Source: Lactobacillus kimbladii
Lineage (GTDB): Bacteria; Bacillota; Bacilli; Lactobacillales; Lactobacillaceae
NCBI RefSeq assembly: GCF_000970755.1
Contig: NZ_KQ034007.1
Coordinates: 274,926 to 308,927, forward strand
Direction of reading: 5' to 3'
DNA length: 34,002 bases
The position numbers and the translations under genes are program-made. The notes beneath the pieces were generated by a model, which was given only the letters and a program-made list of their open reading frames with translations, ran no database searches and was not told the origin of the DNA. Shown piece by piece: positions 16,261 to 24,800 of the stretch (position 1 is its first letter; every line of letters starts with the position of its first letter).

Positions 16261-17571
16261 ATGAAGTTTAGTAAAAAGTTGGCCGCTGCCTTTGCAGTTG
16301 GCTTAACTCTTGTTGGTACTGCAGCTTGTTCAAATGGCGGAAGCAATTCTAATTCTTCCTCATCTTCAAGTTCAGAAAAAATTGCTAAAGTCAAAAAGAC
16401 AACTAATATTGTCTTTTGGCATGGTATGACAGGTGTGCAACAATCTACTTTAAAGAAGTTGACACAGGAATTTGAAAGTAAAAATCCTAAGATCAAGGTT
16501 AAGTTGGAAAATCAGGGAGCTTATAACGACTTACAAGCTAAAATCAATTCCACTTTGCAGTCGCCTAATAACTTACCGACCATTACTCAAGCATATCCTG
16601 ACTGGCTCTTTAATGCAGCGAAGAAAGATATGCTGGTTGACTTAGCACCTTATATTAATAATAAAGATGTTGGTTGGGGCAGCAGCAAGGCTTCTAATAT
16701 CAAGTCTGCACTTCTCGATGGCGCTAAGATTAATGGTAAACAATACGGCATTCCTTTTAACAAATCAATTGAAGTTTTGACTTATAATGCAGATTTATTA
16801 AAGAAATACGGTATTAAAAAAGCACCTGCAACAATGGATGAACTGAAGAAAGATTCACAAATCATTTATAAAAAGAGTAATCATAAAGTTGTAGGTGCCG
16901 GTTTTGACTCATTATCAAACTACTACACTTTAGGCATGAAGAATGAAGGCGTTGACTTCTCAAGTAAAATTGACTTTGCCGGCGACACTTCAAAAAAGGT
17001 TATTAATTTTTACGCAGATGGAATCAAAGATGGTTACTTCAGAGTAGCTGGTTCAGAACACTATCTGTCTGGTCCATTTGCTAACCAAAAGGTAGCAATG
17101 TACATTGGTACTTCTGCTGGTGAAGGCTTTGTTAAACAAGGTGTAGGCAATAAGTTTACTTATGATGTTGCTCCTCGTCCTGGTAAATACACCATGTCAC
17201 AAGGTACTGACATTTACATGTTTAAGCATGCTTCAGCTGATCAAAAATCCGCTGCATTTACTTACATCAAGTTCTTAACTTCAAAAGCTAGTCAACTTAC
17301 ATGGGCAAATGCCACCGGTTATGTTCCAGTCAATCAAGCAGCTGCTGATTCAGCTGAGTACAAGGATACCAAGAAGCTGAAATTGCCGGCCAAACTTGAA
17401 GATGCAATGGCAAACTTATACAGTGTGCCAATTATCAAAAATGCTGGTGCTGCATACGGCAATTTGAATCCAGTTATGCAAAATATTTTAGCTGCTGCTC
17501 AAAAGAAGCAAAATATTGATGACGCTATTAAAGCGGGCAAAGCAAAATTTGATGCTGCTTGGAAGCAATAA
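16261..17571 (+). CDS. ugpB: ABC importer substrate-binding lipoprotein, UgpB-like
   Basis: A 436-aa extracellular binding protein. It has a lipoprotein signal (MKFSKKLAAAFAVGLTLVG) with Cys23 as the lipidated residue (GTAACS), a Ser/Asn-rich linker (about 24-38), then a family-1 solute-binding domain (VFWHGMTG, NLPTITQAYPDWL, NKSIEVLTYNADLLKKYG). The VFWHxM start resembles UgpB-type proteins that bind glycerol-3-phosphate or its diesters, but sugar ligands are possible. GGGAGG precedes the ATG. It is the last gene of the importer operon, with a terminator after it and a paralogue immediately downstream. Confidence 0.9.
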   Translation: MKFSKKLAAAFAVGLTLVGTAACSNGGSNSNSSSSSSSEKIAKVKKTTNIVFWHGMTGVQQSTLKKLTQEFESKNPKIKVKLENQGAYNDLQAKINSTLQSPNNLPTITQAYPDWLFNAAKKDMLVDLAPYINNKDVGWGSSKASNIKSALLDGAKINGKQYGIPFNKSIEVLTYNADLLKKYGIKKAPATMDELKKDSQIIYKKSNHKVVGAGFDSLSNYYTLGMKNEGVDFSSKIDFAGDTSKKVINFYADGIKDGYFRVAGSEHYLSGPFANQKVAMYIGTSAGEGFVKQGVGNKFTYDVAPRPGKYTMSQGTDIYMFKHASADQKSAAFTYIKFLTSKASQLTWANATGYVPVNQAAADSAEYKDTKKLKLPAKLEDAMANLYSVPIIKNAGAAYGNLNPVMQNILAAAQKKQNIDDAIKAGKAKFDAAWKQ

Positions 17572-17595
17572 AAACTAAATAGCAATTTTTATTAA

Positions 17596-17627
17596 AGAGC
17601 TTGTCAATAATTGGCAAGTTCTTTTTT
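17596..17627 (+). terminator. Terminator of the importer operon
   Basis: AGAGCTTGTCAA (17596-17607) pairs with TTGGCAAGTTCT (17611-17622) with two wobble pairs, followed by six T (17622-17627). Confidence 0.85.
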
Positions 17628-17662
17628 ATGCCCAAAATGGAACAAAATAAAAGTCATCTGGA

Positions 17663-17771
17663 AAATGTTCGGAATATAGCTAACTATAATTGCAAATAAA
17701 GTAAAATATACAAATAAAGCCGAATTTTTGTGTCTAAATTTATTGTAATCTTGCATTATTTGCTATACAAT
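17663..17771 (+). promoter_or_regulatory. Shared motif and promoter of the second binding-protein gene
   Basis: AAATGTTCGGA (17663-17673) repeats the 11-mer found upstream of the importer operon. The promoter is TTGTAA (17743-17748), 17-nt spacer, TACAAT (17766-17771). Confidence 0.6.
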
Positions 17772-17784
17772 AAATGAGTATTAA

Positions 17785-17808
17785 TGCTCAAACTATCACT
17801 ATTGAGCA
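17785..17808 (+). promoter_or_regulatory. Inverted repeat near the transcription start of the second binding-protein gene
   Basis: TGCTCAA (17785-17791), 10-nt centre, TTGAGCA (17802-17808). It contains the octamer CTCAAACT seen in the importer promoter. It sits just downstream of the -10 box, a typical repressor position, or could be a 5' UTR hairpin. Confidence 0.5.
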
Positions 17809-17838
17809 CTTAAAAAATTTTGGAGGAAAAAAGATATC

Positions 17839-19140
17839 ATGAATTTCGGTAAAAAGCTGGCAGCTGTTGCGGCAGCCGGCTTGGCATTAATTGGAACTGC
17901 AGCTTGTTCAAAAAGTGGCAGTTCATCATCCTCAAGTTCTAAAATACCAAAAGTAACTCAAAAAACTACAGTTGTTTTTTGGCATGGGATGCAGGGTTCT
18001 CAGGAAAAAACACTGAAAAGTTTAGCTCAGGATTTTGAAAATAAAAATCCTAAAATAAAAATCAAGCTTGAACAACAAGGTGATTATGATAACTTGCAGT
18101 CAAAAATAACTTCGACTCTGCAATCACCTAAAAATTTACCAACAATCACTCAGGCTTACCCGGGTTGGCTTGAAAGTGCTGCTAAAAATAAGATGTTGGT
18201 TGACCTTAAACCATACATTAATGATAAAAATGTAGGTTGGGGCAGTGTTGCAGCATCTGGCATTAAAGAAGATATGCTAAATGGTGCGCAGATTAAAGGC
18301 ACCCAATACGGTATTCCGTTTAACAAGTCAATTGAAGTTTTAATTTATAACCCCAAGATGTTTAAGGAATATGGCATTACCAAAGTTCCTGCAACAATGG
18401 CTGAGGTTAAGAAGGCTGCACAGACTATTTACCAAAAGAGTAACCATCAAGTAGTTGGTGCAGGCTTTGATGATCTTGATAACTACTACGTTTTGGGTAT
18501 GAAGAACCAGGGTGAAAATTTCTCCAGTAAAATTGACTTTACTGGTGCTAAATCCAGAAAGTTGCTCAATTACTTTATCAACGGGGAAAAAGCGGGTTAC
18601 TTTAGAATGCCAGGTTCTGATAAATACTTGTACATTCCGTTTACTAACAAAAAATTGGCAATGTTTGTTACATCTTCATCAACTGAAACATGGATCAAAC
18701 AGGCAGCTAAGAAAGGCTTCAATTATGAAGTTGCAGCTCGGCCAAGCAAATATACAATGTCACAAGGTACCGACATTTATATGTTCAGCCACGCCAGTGC
18801 GATGCAGAAAGCTGCTGCTTTCAAATTTATGAAATATCTTTCTTCTAAAGATAGTCAAATTAAGTGGGCTAAAGAAACCGGCTATATCCCGGTTAGTGAC
18901 AGTGCTACAAAGTCTGATGAATATAAGTCGAATAAAGACTTTAAACTGCCAGCAAAATTAGAAGACATACTTAATGCCAACTCACTTTACAGTGTTCCTG
19001 TCATCAAGGACTCTAGTGCTACATTTAGTCAATTAACCCCAATTATGCAATCAATCTTATCGGCTGCACAAAAGAATCGGAATGTTGAAAAAGCAATTAC
19101 TACTGGTAAAAATAAATTTGATGCAGCTTGGAAACAATAG
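17839..19140 (+). CDS. Second substrate-binding lipoprotein, paralogue of the UgpB-like protein
   Basis: A 433-aa lipoprotein, colinear with the preceding binding protein and well over half identical by eye. It has the same signal peptide type with Cys23 (GTAACS), a shorter Ser-rich linker, and the same core motifs (VFWHGMQG, NLPTITQAYPGWL, NKSIEVLIYNPKMFKEYG, SNHQVVGAGFDDLDNYY). It has its own promoter and terminator, so it is expressed apart from the importer. It most likely delivers ligand to the same permeases with different affinity or specificity. Differences cluster in ligand-facing loops such as GSDKYLYIPFTNKK against GSEHYLSGPFANQK. TGGAGG lies upstream of the ATG. Confidence 0.88.
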   Translation: MNFGKKLAAVAAAGLALIGTAACSKSGSSSSSSSKIPKVTQKTTVVFWHGMQGSQEKTLKSLAQDFENKNPKIKIKLEQQGDYDNLQSKITSTLQSPKNLPTITQAYPGWLESAAKNKMLVDLKPYINDKNVGWGSVAASGIKEDMLNGAQIKGTQYGIPFNKSIEVLIYNPKMFKEYGITKVPATMAEVKKAAQTIYQKSNHQVVGAGFDDLDNYYVLGMKNQGENFSSKIDFTGAKSRKLLNYFINGEKAGYFRMPGSDKYLYIPFTNKKLAMFVTSSSTETWIKQAAKKGFNYEVAARPSKYTMSQGTDIYMFSHASAMQKAAAFKFMKYLSSKDSQIKWAKETGYIPVSDSATKSDEYKSNKDFKLPAKLEDILNANSLYSVPVIKDSSATFSQLTPIMQSILSAAQKNRNVEKAITTGKNKFDAAWKQ

Positions 19141-19162
19141 AAAAGTGATAAAAAATTTAAAA

Positions 19163-19185
19163 AACAGGCTTAGGCCTGTTTTTTT
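19163..19185 (+). terminator. Terminator of the second binding-protein gene
   Basis: AACAGGC-ttag-GCCTGTT (19163-19180) followed by a T-run to 19185. Confidence 0.92.
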
Positions 19186-19276
19186 ATTTGTCGTTTTTCT
19201 CTTCAATGTTAAGATAATAATGGCATAACAAAGCTGGTGGCAGCACTAGCTAAATATAGTGGCCAGGGGTGAAAAC

Positions 19277-20194
19277 GTGATCAAAGAACAAAAGTTTCCG
19301 GTGGAAACTAATTATAAATGGTATGATATCAGCAATTTGAGTGAAGAAGACAGTAATAAGCTGCAAATAGACTTTCATTTTACTCCTGACATGATTACTT
19401 ATATTTCAGACCGACATGAACGACCCCACTATGATTATGATACGCATACACATATTAACTTGCTAGTTTATGATGTGCCTATTTGGCCTACTAAAACTAT
19501 CAAACATTTTACGGCTCACCCAGTAACTTTTTTAATATCGGGGGAAAACATCTTTACTTTTCATACTCAATCGACCAGTTATGTATTTGATGAGTTTAAT
19601 GACACGGCTACAAGACGAGAACTATCCCTGGCGCAAGATGTTACTGAATTATTAATGAAATTTTTACTGTATTCTTCACAGTATTTTCAACGAGCTGTTA
19701 CTCAGCTTGATGCAGAACGCAATAGTTTAGACCAAAAGCTTTCCGGTGACATTAATAACAAGGACTTAGTTGAACTGTCAAATATTGAAAAAAGTCTAGT
19801 ATATTTGTCTAGCTCAATACAAACTAACCTAATGATGCTGCACAGTTTAAAAATGTCTCAGTTGAACTTTACCAAGCCGGGGCGTGAACGTCTTGATGAT
19901 GTCTTAATTGAGTCAAATCAATCTGCAGAAATGGTAAAAATTTCACAGCAGGTTACGCAAACATTGTCAGCAACTTCAAATAATATGATGAACAACAACT
20001 TGAACGATACGATGAAGTTTTTAACTGTCTGGTCTTTGGTTTTAACTATTCCTACTATTCTAACCGGTTTTTACGGTATGAACGTCAGTCTTCCGGTTGG
20101 CCACAGCTCGTCTGACTGGATTGCTATCATAGTGGTGACAGTCTTTTTAATGGTATGGTTGATTGTGCTAATGAAACGACATCACTTCTTTTAA
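19277..20194 (+). CDS. corA: CorA-like divalent metal ion channel
   Basis: A 305-aa protein from the GTG start at 19277, chosen because AGGGGTG (19265-19271) precedes it at normal spacing; the GTG at 19259 has no such site. It has a large N-terminal cytoplasmic domain (about 1-235) with long helices, then two C-terminal membrane segments flanking YGMN (266-269), the selectivity motif of CorA Mg2+/Co2+/Ni2+ channels. It ends in the basic tail MKRHHFF. It should form a pentameric Mg2+ uptake channel. The beta-lactamase-like gene starts 14 nt downstream, and the two appear co-transcribed up to the terminator at 21169. A possible promoter is TTGTCG (19188-19193) with GATAAT (19213-19218), but the spacing is long. 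Confidence 0.9.
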   Translation: MIKEQKFPVETNYKWYDISNLSEEDSNKLQIDFHFTPDMITYISDRHERPHYDYDTHTHINLLVYDVPIWPTKTIKHFTAHPVTFLISGENIFTFHTQSTSYVFDEFNDTATRRELSLAQDVTELLMKFLLYSSQYFQRAVTQLDAERNSLDQKLSGDINNKDLVELSNIEKSLVYLSSSIQTNLMMLHSLKMSQLNFTKPGRERLDDVLIESNQSAEMVKISQQVTQTLSATSNNMMNNNLNDTMKFLTVWSLVLTIPTILTGFYGMNVSLPVGHSSSDWIAIIVVTVFLMVWLIVLMKRHHFF

Positions 20195-20208
20195 ACTGAG
20201 GCAAACAA

Positions 20209-21132
20209 ATGAAAAATAAAATTTTGATAGGCTCATTAATAACAGCACTTATTGCTTTTATGCTCTATTCTGTCAATCTTAAAAAAGTAGAGAACAGCAG
20301 CCTGAAAATTGTCGGTCAAGGACAAGAACAGATTGTCAAAAATAAAAAGGGAAAAAATTCTGTCCGTGAACCAAAAGTTGCGACCGTGGAATATCCCAAT
20401 CACATTAAAATTGCTTCTGGCAGTGAGCAAAAATGGGCGGAAAAAATTGTACAGGTGATGGGGAAGGATCAGAGCTATCAAGTTTGTGTTCAAGACCTGA
20501 ATAACAATAAATATGCGCGTGTTTCTAATACCAGTCAACGACACGGAGTAAATACTATTAGTCGTTTATTTCTACTTATTGCTTTAACTTACCAAGAACA
20601 ACATGGGAAGTCTGTTTCCAGAAAAGCAATCAAGATCAAAAAAGCAGATCACGTTAAAGGTGAAAAGGTGCTTCAAAAAGGAATTGCGTATAATGCAGCT
20701 TATTTGAAGCAGCTGATGATGCAAGGTGACAAGACTGCCGCCAATGCTCTGCTACGCACAGTTAAGCCCGCTACCGTTAACTCTATTATTAAGAAAATCG
20801 GTGTCCATGATACTACAATTAAAGGTAAGTTTTCAGCCAAACCAGCAGCTTTAACCACAGCAAATGATTTGAACAAAATTATGGTGAGTCTCTACCATGA
20901 TCAAATTTTAAGCAGACAATATTCTAATCAAGTTTTAGGAGCACTAAGTTCTGTCAAGACCAAACCCAAAATTGTTCGTAATACTAAAGGCCTGATATAT
21001 GGCATTGGTGATGGTAAAGCCAATGTTGCACTTATCCAGTCTAATGGTAATGCTTATTGCGTCAGCGTCTGGAGTAATAATGACCATGATTTTGTTAAAC
21101 TAGGTAAGGCAGTCAACAGCTTTTTTAAATAA
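20209..21132 (+). CDS. Membrane-anchored class A beta-lactamase-like protein, catalytic motifs degenerate
   Basis: A 307-aa protein with an N-terminal membrane anchor or signal (4-22), a charged linker, and an extracellular domain of the serine beta-lactamase/PBP fold (about 72-307). Landmarks align with class A enzymes but are altered. Where SxxK is expected the sequence is NTISRL (115-120). The SDN triad is GDK in GDKTAAN (173-179). TTANDL (216-221) is kept, and the KTG region reads NTKGLIYGIGDGK (258-270). With no Ser-Lys pair it should not hydrolyse beta-lactams; a binding or structural role in the wall is possible. GAGG lies upstream of the ATG, and the gene sits 14 nt after corA. Confidence 0.75.
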   Translation: MKNKILIGSLITALIAFMLYSVNLKKVENSSLKIVGQGQEQIVKNKKGKNSVREPKVATVEYPNHIKIASGSEQKWAEKIVQVMGKDQSYQVCVQDLNNNKYARVSNTSQRHGVNTISRLFLLIALTYQEQHGKSVSRKAIKIKKADHVKGEKVLQKGIAYNAAYLKQLMMQGDKTAANALLRTVKPATVNSIIKKIGVHDTTIKGKFSAKPAALTTANDLNKIMVSLYHDQILSRQYSNQVLGALSSVKTKPKIVRNTKGLIYGIGDGKANVALIQSNGNAYCVSVWSNNDHDFVKLGKAVNSFFK

Positions 21133-21168
21133 CATTTTTGACGTATACTTTAACAAATCTTAAATTTT

Positions 21169-21203
21169 AAGCCCTAATAAAAAGTCACTTTGAGGGCTTT
21201 TTT
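21169..21203 (+). terminator. Terminator of the corA operon
   Basis: AAGCCCT (21169-21175), 17-nt loop, AGGGCTT (21193-21199), T-run to 21203. Confidence 0.85.
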
Positions 21204-21221
21204 ATTAATTTAAAATAATTT

Positions 21222-21276
21222 ACAGCATGTAGATTGTATTCTTCATATTGTAGTGCTATATTATTCAGTATGCTGT
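21222..21276 (+). promoter_or_regulatory. Promoter of the tetR-MMPL operon flanked by an inverted repeat
   Basis: TTGTAT (21234-21239), 17-nt spacer, TATATT (21257-21262) with an extended TGC. The perfect inverted repeat ACAGCAT (21222-21228) / ATGCTGT (21270-21276) brackets the promoter and is a good candidate for the TetR operator. Confidence 0.65.
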
Positions 21277-21293
21277 CAAAAGGAGGGGTGAAA

Positions 21294-21881
21294 TTGGTTA
21301 AAAGAAGAAGCCTTGATTTAGATAAGGTGATTGCGAAGGCGACGGAGCTGATTGGACGAAAGGGACTTTCCGCGACCACTCTGCCGAACCTAGCCAAAGA
21401 GTTAGGCGTTCGTTCACAGTCACTTTACCATTATGTTTCAGGTCGAAAGCAACTGCTGTCGCTTGTCGGTGCAAGCAGAATTAAAATTTTAGGTAAAAAA
21501 TTAGTTGATAATTTGATCGGAATTTCAGGTGAAGAGGCTTTACTTAAGTTTGCGGATATCGTGCGTGATTTTATTTTGGACGATCCTGCATTAATTAGTA
21601 TTCTCTATCACTTGAATGAATACCAAAAAGACGATGCTATTACTCAAGAAATTTTAAAGATAATAGCTTTGGCTGACAAACTAAATTTGAGAAGTGACAG
21701 CACGGTTTCGCTCCATTCCTTAATTGGGGCAGTACTAGGATACGTTTTTTTAGATGTGTCTGATTCTTTTACAGAAGAAACTAGTGAAGAGGCTGACCAA
21801 GGCTATCATGAATTAATTATTCAATTGGTTCAGCCTAAGAAATTATTGCCAAAAAAGAGAAAGGAAAATAAGAGTGCATAA
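21294..21881 (+). CDS. TetR-family transcriptional regulator
   Basis: A 195-aa regulator. Start TTG at 21294 is chosen because AGGAGG (21281-21286) lies seven bases before it. Upstream in-frame codons would place this site inside the gene, and the TTG at 21234 is the promoter -35 box. The N-terminal helix-turn-helix is clear (IAKATELIGRKGLSATTLPNLAKELGVRSQSLYHYVSGRKQL reads as helices 1-4). The C-terminal domain is of the TetR_C_33/WHG-like type with no recognised ligand. Its end overlaps the MMPL gene start by eight bases, so it probably represses its own operon and responds to a compound exported by the MMPL protein. Confidence 0.88.
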   Translation: MVKRRSLDLDKVIAKATELIGRKGLSATTLPNLAKELGVRSQSLYHYVSGRKQLLSLVGASRIKILGKKLVDNLIGISGEEALLKFADIVRDFILDDPALISILYHLNEYQKDDAITQEILKIIALADKLNLRSDSTVSLHSLIGAVLGYVFLDVSDSFTEETSEEADQGYHELIIQLVQPKKLLPKKRKENKSA

Positions 21882-24800
21882 ACTAGTAAAAAATCATATT
21901 TTCTCGTTAATTGCATGGATTTTAATATTAATCATTTCAGTTGTGGCTTTGCCGGACGTTACAGGGTTAACCCGTGAGCACTCAAATATTTCCTTACCGT
22001 CGGATGTTCAAAGTGAAGTCGCAAAGTCAATTCAAAATGATTGGGGTCCTAAGCAAAAAGATACCTATCAGATTGCGGTGGTCTTTAACAAGCAAAAGGG
22101 CAAATTGACATCTGATGATAAAAATGCCATTAATGAAACCATTGACAGACTTAAAGACAAGCAAGATCAGTATGGGATCAAGATGGTCTTGGGTCCAGAT
22201 GATAATATTGCTACTAAGAAAAAGCTGCAATCAAAAGATAATACTACTTGGATAATGCAGTTGAATGTGGCTAAAAAGCACGGACCGGTTAATGATGTTG
22301 AGGCTGAGTTGAATAAAGCAGTCAAAACGGCCGGCATCAGAACTTACGTTACTGGTGCTGATGTTTTGCAAAATGCCTTCTCGAATGCTATTCAAGAGGG
22401 AATTAAGAAAACAGAAGTAATTACCGTTATCTTCATATTTATTGTGTTAGTGATTGTCTTCAGGTCGCCAATAGTGCCCCTAATTTCATTACTAACGGTT
22501 GGTGTTTCCTTTATCACATCATTTGCGATTGTGACTAATCTGGTTGAATACCAGAACTTTCCGTTTTCTAACTTTACACAAGTCTTTATGATTATTGTGC
22601 TGTTCGGAATTGGTACGGACTATAACATCCTTTTGTATGACAAATTCAAAGAAGACCTCGGTAAAGGTATGGATCGCTATGAGGCGATGAATAGTGCCTT
22701 AAAAGTTGCTGGTAAAACCATCCTTTATTCCGGTTCTTCCATCTTAATTGGATTTTCAGCGTTAAGTCTGGCTAACTTTTCCATTTATCAATCAGCAGTT
22801 GGTGTGGCAGTCGGCGTTGCTGTTTTGTTAATAGTGCTGTTGACACTCAATCCATTCTTCATGGCTGTTTTGGGTGAAAAAATGTTCTGGCCGGTGAAAA
22901 AGTTTACCGGTGAGCACGAAGATAAATTGTGGCATGGTATTTCCCAAGCGACACTTGCTCACCCAATTATTTACTTAATTGTACTGGCTGTGGTTGTGCT
23001 TCCTTTTGGTCTGATGTATACCGGTCACTTGAATTATGATGATACTGATGAGATTGATAATAGTGCTTCAGCTAAAGCAGGGATGCTCGTTGTTGAAGAT
23101 CATTTTTCAAAGGGGATGGCCGAGCCATCGACTCTTTATATTAAGAGTAACCATAAACTTGATAATGAAGCAGATTTGCGGTTAATTGATCAATTAACCA
23201 GACAGCTCCAGGCATCTGGAGATGTGGCTTTTGTCACTTCTGTAACTCAGCCATATGGTGAAAGCATTGATCAGCTCTACGTTAAGAATCAGCTTAACAC
23301 TGTTAACCAAGGTGTTGACCAGGCACGCGCCGGTTTGGGCAAATTGAGCAAGGCAAGCAAGAAAGTTACTGCTGGCGCAAGCAAGTTGGCTGACGGAACC
23401 AGCCAATTGCAAAATGGTACTAGTCAACTCCAAGATGGCGCCAGCAAATTACAGGCTGGTACTGGTAAACTGCAAAATGGTGCCAGCCGTTTGCAAAATG
23501 GGACAGGTCAACTGCAAGGCGGTGCCAGTCGTCTGCAAAGTGGAACTGAGCAAATGAGCAGTGGCCTAAACCAATTAAATTCCCAACTTGCAAGTGGTAG
23601 TGCTGGTATTGCGAATGCACAGAAAAATACCAAAGCTGTTTTAGAAAAGAGCTATAAAGCTAACTTATCAAAGAGCATTAATAGTATACCCGGCTTAACT
23701 CAGCAGCAGAAGATGGCTGCGATGCAAGCTGCTGGTGCTGCTTTAGAAAAATCTTGGGCTGAAGCTTCTGCTTCAATGCCAGATGTATCTGGACAAATGG
23801 GTCAGCTGCAATCTGGTGTCGGCAGATTAACTACTGCTTCGGGTCAATTGACTAATGGTGCTGCTACCTTAAATGGCGGCATTGGCCAACTCAATTCCAG
23901 TGCAGGTCAATTAAACTCTGGTATTGGTCAAGTTAATTCCAGTACTGGTCAATTAAGTTCAGGTATTGGCCAAGTTAATTCCAGTGTTGGTCAACTTAAT
24001 TCAGGTGCTGGCAAGTTAGCTTCAAGCACGCCAAAGATTACTAATGGTGTAGATGAAGTAAATAGTGGCTTAGGACAAGGTGCTGCTTACCTTAATGGTT
24101 TAGCAAGTTCTTCAGCCGCAGATACTTTCTATATCCCACAAGAATTTATCAAAAACGATACTTTCCAAACTTCGATTAAGAATTATTTGAGTCCTGACAA
24201 GAAGTCAGCAATGCTCATGATTGTCTTTAAGTCAAATCCAAGTAGTCTTAAAGCAACCAAGAAGGCGCAGGATCTGAGTTTGATGGCTAAGAAGTCATTA
24301 GCAGGAACTAGGCTTAAAAAGGCTACAGTAGCAATGGGTGGCGAAAGTTCTAACATCGCTGACATTAAGGACATTGCCAACAGAGACTTTATTAGAACTG
24401 CTGCTATCATGTTAATTGGAATTGGCATTGCCCTGATTTTTGTTACTCGTTCACTTTTACAGCCTGTCTACATTTTAGGTACACTACTGATTGCTTACTT
24501 CTGCTCATTATCAATTACAGAGTGGGTAGTTAAGGCTACTTTAGGTAAAAGCATGCTAACTTGGAACACGCCGTTCTTTGGTTTTATCATGTTAATTGCC
24601 TTAGGTGTTGATTACAGTATCTTCTTAATGACACGCTATCGTGAACTTGAAAACGGCAGCCCAAGTCAAAGAATGCTTAAAGCATGTGGCATTATTGGAA
24701 CTGTGGTAGTTTCAGCAGCCATTATCTTAGGTGGTACATTTGCCGCATTAATTCCATCAGGAATTCCAACTTTGATTGAAGTTGCTTTGGCAGTGATTAT

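Noticed and set aside
16194-16496. 100-codon open frame on the minus strand opposite the first binding protein
   Set aside because: Low-complexity Glu-rich run is the complement of the Ser-rich lipoprotein linker codons; no start signals.
18512-18832. 106-codon open frame within the second binding-protein gene
   Set aside because: Same-strand shadow in another frame of a clearly conserved gene.
21138-21166. Promoter-like TTGACG-N17-TAAATT after the beta-lactamase-like gene
   Set aside because: Transcripts from it would start inside the terminator hairpin at 21169; no product is possible on that strand.
21234-21293. TetR starting at the TTG at 21234 or the ATG at 21270
   Set aside because: The TTG is the promoter -35 box, and both would put the strong AGGAGG site inside the coding region.
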